Assembly: GCA_964575675.1 (NCBI GenBank)
Contig: CAZNRY010000182.1
Span: 1 to 7,370 of the forward strand
Reading direction: 5' to 3'
DNA length: 7,370 bases
Source of the DNA: CAZNRY01 sp964575675
GTDB taxonomy: Bacteria; Eisenbacteria; RBG-16-71-46; CAIMUX01; VGJL01
A program made the position numbers and the translations under genes. Below are positions 5,580 through 7,370 of the stretch, one piece after another (position 1 is the first letter of the stretch; each line of letters opens with the position of its first letter). Below the pieces are notes generated by a model. The model made no database searches, was not told the origin of the DNA, and was given only the letters and a program-made list of their open reading frames with translations.

Positions 5580-7367
5580 CTATCTCCCCCGACGAAAGAG
5601 ACGGTAGTCGGACCGGGCCCGGTTGCCCGGGACGTCCACCTCGCGGTAGCCGAGGCGCGCGAGGAGCGGGTCATAGCCATACTTGGCGATGCTCTTCCTG
5701 CGCAGCGCAGCCCAACGGACGGCCTCGGGCGATATCGATGTCTCGACGTACAGAGAGTCCCCGGCGCGCTCGGTCTGAAGATCCATGACATTCTGGTTCC
5801 GCCACAGATACAGCCGGCTCCCCGCCTTCCAGATCTGCTCGATGACGATCCCCTCCCCCGCAGCCGCGCCGGATAGATAGCGGGCGATCCGAACCGCACC
5901 CTCCGAGCGCCGGAAGCGGAAACCGTCCACCTCGAAAAGCCCCGCCCAGACGATCAGACCGATCAGCGCGACCGCCGTGTGGCGGGCGCGCGCCGGCGTA
6001 AGCAACGATGCCGTCCAACGAACGAGACGGTTTCCCGACCGCGCTTCCGATGGGCTCGGGGGAGTTCCGGCCAGCCCGTCCAGCATGTCCCAGAGCCCCT
6101 TTGCCGCGAGGATCGAGACGAAGGGGAGAATCGGGATCAGGTAACGCGCCTCCTTGTGCGGGAAGAGGCTCAGGATCAAGAGTGGGGCGAACGCCCAGAG
6201 TGCCGCGACCCGCGTCCGGCTGCGCACGGAGAGCAGGGCCAGGAAGAAGGTGAGGAGATTGGTCCAGGACCAGAGGTGCGTCAGGTAGTAGAGAACCGAT
6301 TGGTAGCCCCGCGAAGAGGCTCCCCGCACCACCGTGTAGTCGAGGATGTTGCCGAGGCTGTGGAAAGGCCGTCCCCAGTAGAACCAGTCGCAGTAGCCGA
6401 GAACGGCGGCGCCGATAGCGATGGATCCACAGGCGAGAAGGAGAGCCTCTCTCCATCGTCGATCGAGAACGAGGCCGAGAATGGCGGGAACAAGGAAGAT
6501 CGCCTCGCTGAATCGGATCGCGGCGGCGATTCCGAGAGCGGCCCCAGCGAGGAGCGCGCGAACCGCGCCGCGTTTCCCCAAGAGCAGCCAGAACGCCGCC
6601 AGAAGGAAGACAGCGGAAACGCTGCGGGGGAGCTCGGAGCTTCCGAAGGTCGTATGGAGCTTGCTCGTCGCGAGGAAGAAGAGCGCCAGCAGCGCGATCG
6701 CGCGAGCATGGAAGAAAGTCTGGGCGGCGCGATAGGTGAGCCAGAGCGCCAAGGCCGAGTATGCGACGACGACCAAACGGCCGGTGAAGACGAGTCCGGC
6801 CGTTCCGGTCACGCCGAGGCGGCAGGCCAACGCTTGGACCGGGTAGAGGAAGAAGATCGGGTAGAACGGGCTCCGCAGGTCCCACGCCTTCCAGTCCTGC
6901 CATCCGAAGATCCGCGAGAAGGTCATTTCCTGGATCTCGACGTCATCCCCGCAGAAGAAACCGAAGTGAAACCACGCGTTCGCGAGCTTGATCGCCGTCG
7001 AGGCCGCGATCACGAGGAGGACGATCCGCGCGCCGCCCCCAGGTCCGATCTCGAGCAGGCGGCCGCGCAGGCCCCGCGCCAGCCGCGTGGCGCACTCCCC
7101 CAGGCCCGCGCGATTCCGGGCGCCAGCGCCAAGGAATCCGACCCTCCCCGCCACCGCGTACCGGGCGGCGAGCAGGACGAAGAGGACGTCGAGAAACGGC
7201 CTCACCGATTGCAGATCGACGCGGCGCCCGCCGACCTCCGGCACTCCCCCTCTGGTCAGGAGGATCGCAACAACAGCCGAGGCAAGCAGGATCAGGATGA
7301 GATCGAGGAAAAGAAGCGGGATCCCCGGCCACGCCCCGGTCGAATTCCCGTCCCGCCCGCTACTCAT
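5580..7367 (-). CDS. GT22 (ALG9/PIG-B-like) polytopic membrane glycosyltransferase
   Basis: This GT-C fold integral-membrane glycosyltransferase of the ALG9/PIG-B type (PF03901) is predicted to move a sugar from a polyprenyl-phosphate donor to an extracytoplasmic acceptor. It is 595 residues with many membrane helices. A first-loop acidic pair D141-D142 followed by EIQE matches the catalytic-site region. WDLRSPFYP at 162-170, YCDWFYWGRPF (325-335) and above all FPHKEARYLIPILP at 402-415 match the GT22 signature (HKE.R...P..P). A soluble C-terminal domain of about 110 residues follows the last helix. Three hydrophobic segments (16-38, 57-72, 114-131) come before the catalytic loop, about 110 residues more than usual. 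The start lies 3 bases from the window edge, and the only upstream codon is not a stop, so the gene may begin outside. Mannose as the donor sugar is by analogy only. GT39-type enzymes are the alternative but fit the HKE motif less well. Confidence 0.85.
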   Translation of the reverse strand: MSSGRDGNSTGAWPGIPLLFLDLILILLASAVVAILLTRGGVPEVGGRRVDLQSVRPFLDVLFVLLAARYAVAGRVGFLGAGARNRAGLGECATRLARGLRGRLLEIGPGGGARIVLLVIAASTAIKLANAWFHFGFFCGDDVEIQEMTFSRIFGWQDWKAWDLRSPFYPIFFLYPVQALACRLGVTGTAGLVFTGRLVVVAYSALALWLTYRAAQTFFHARAIALLALFFLATSKLHTTFGSSELPRSVSAVFLLAAFWLLLGKRGAVRALLAGAALGIAAAIRFSEAIFLVPAILGLVLDRRWREALLLACGSIAIGAAVLGYCDWFYWGRPFHSLGNILDYTVVRGASSRGYQSVLYYLTHLWSWTNLLTFFLALLSVRSRTRVAALWAFAPLLILSLFPHKEARYLIPILPFVSILAAKGLWDMLDGLAGTPPSPSEARSGNRLVRWTASLLTPARARHTAVALIGLIVWAGLFEVDGFRFRRSEGAVRIARYLSGAAAGEGIVIEQIWKAGSRLYLWRNQNVMDLQTERAGDSLYVETSISPEAVRWAALRRKSIAKYGYDPLLARLGYREVDVPGNRARSDYRLFRRGR

Positions 7368-7370
7368 TAA

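Noticed and set aside
5462..5788. Short plus-strand frame beginning in the spacer after ctaA
   Set aside because: It is Arg/Pro/Ser-rich without recognisable features and mostly overlaps the glycosyltransferase in antisense.
5979..7370. 463-codon plus-strand frame antisense to the glycosyltransferase, open to the window edge
   Set aside because: The product is uniformly Glu/Arg-rich low complexity, as expected from reading the reverse of Leu/Ala/Phe-rich membrane protein codons. The minus strand has the GT22 signature.
1..7370. tRNA, rRNA, riboswitch, CRISPR, insertion sequence, phage or defence system
   Set aside because: No cloverleaf, direct-repeat array, transposase, integrase or defence-family motif was seen on either strand. 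The window is respiratory housekeeping plus a glycosyltransferase.

Overview
This is a GC-rich bacterial window in which nearly every long frame on either strand stays open, so genes were separated from shadow frames by protein-family motifs rather than by ORF length. The content is the distal part of an aa3/caa3-type cytochrome c oxidase operon, the two heme A biosynthesis genes that supply its cofactor, one gene of unknown function (DUF3179), and an unrelated membrane glycosyltransferase. The protein variants (five-helix subunit III, a second subunit III paralogue, a cysteine-poor CtaA with an EHxHR motif, an NQ..E...D type CtaB) suggest an uncultivated aerobic Gram-negative bacterium, of the kind seen in Eisenbacteria, Acidobacteriota, Gemmatimonadota or Planctomycetota. 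That assignment is an impression from motif style and is low confidence.

Layout. Bases 32-1976 (+) hold three closely packed oxidase genes: subunit III with a long Pro/Ala-rich insert, a small subunit IV, and a second subunit III-like protein that has lost the conserved acidic residues. The preceding oxidase genes (probably subunits II and I) would lie left of the window. A perfect 8-bp inverted repeat at 1981-2018 sits in the short convergent gap. Bases 2036-4091 (-) hold ctaB (heme O synthase) followed 37 bp later by a membrane-anchored DUF3179 protein. A 49-bp divergent spacer separates ctaB from ctaA (heme A synthase, +, 4141-5451), which carries an extra N-terminal membrane domain of about 135 residues. 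A 128-bp convergent spacer with a GC-rich hairpin follows. Bases 5580-7367 (-) encode a GT22 (ALG9/PIG-B-like) polytopic glycosyltransferase whose true start may lie beyond the right edge.

How they work together. CtaB farnesylates heme b to heme O, CtaA oxidises heme O to heme A, and heme A is inserted into oxidase subunit I, which assembles with subunits III and IV encoded here. DUF3179 is linked to this pathway only by its position behind ctaB. The glycosyltransferase has no evident role in it. I see no RNA genes, CRISPR, insertion sequences or phage genes. The points that most deserve follow-up are the degenerate second subunit III, the insert in the first one, the N-terminal extension of CtaA, the DUF3179/ctaB pairing, and the small minicistrons that overlap the starts of the three oxidase genes.
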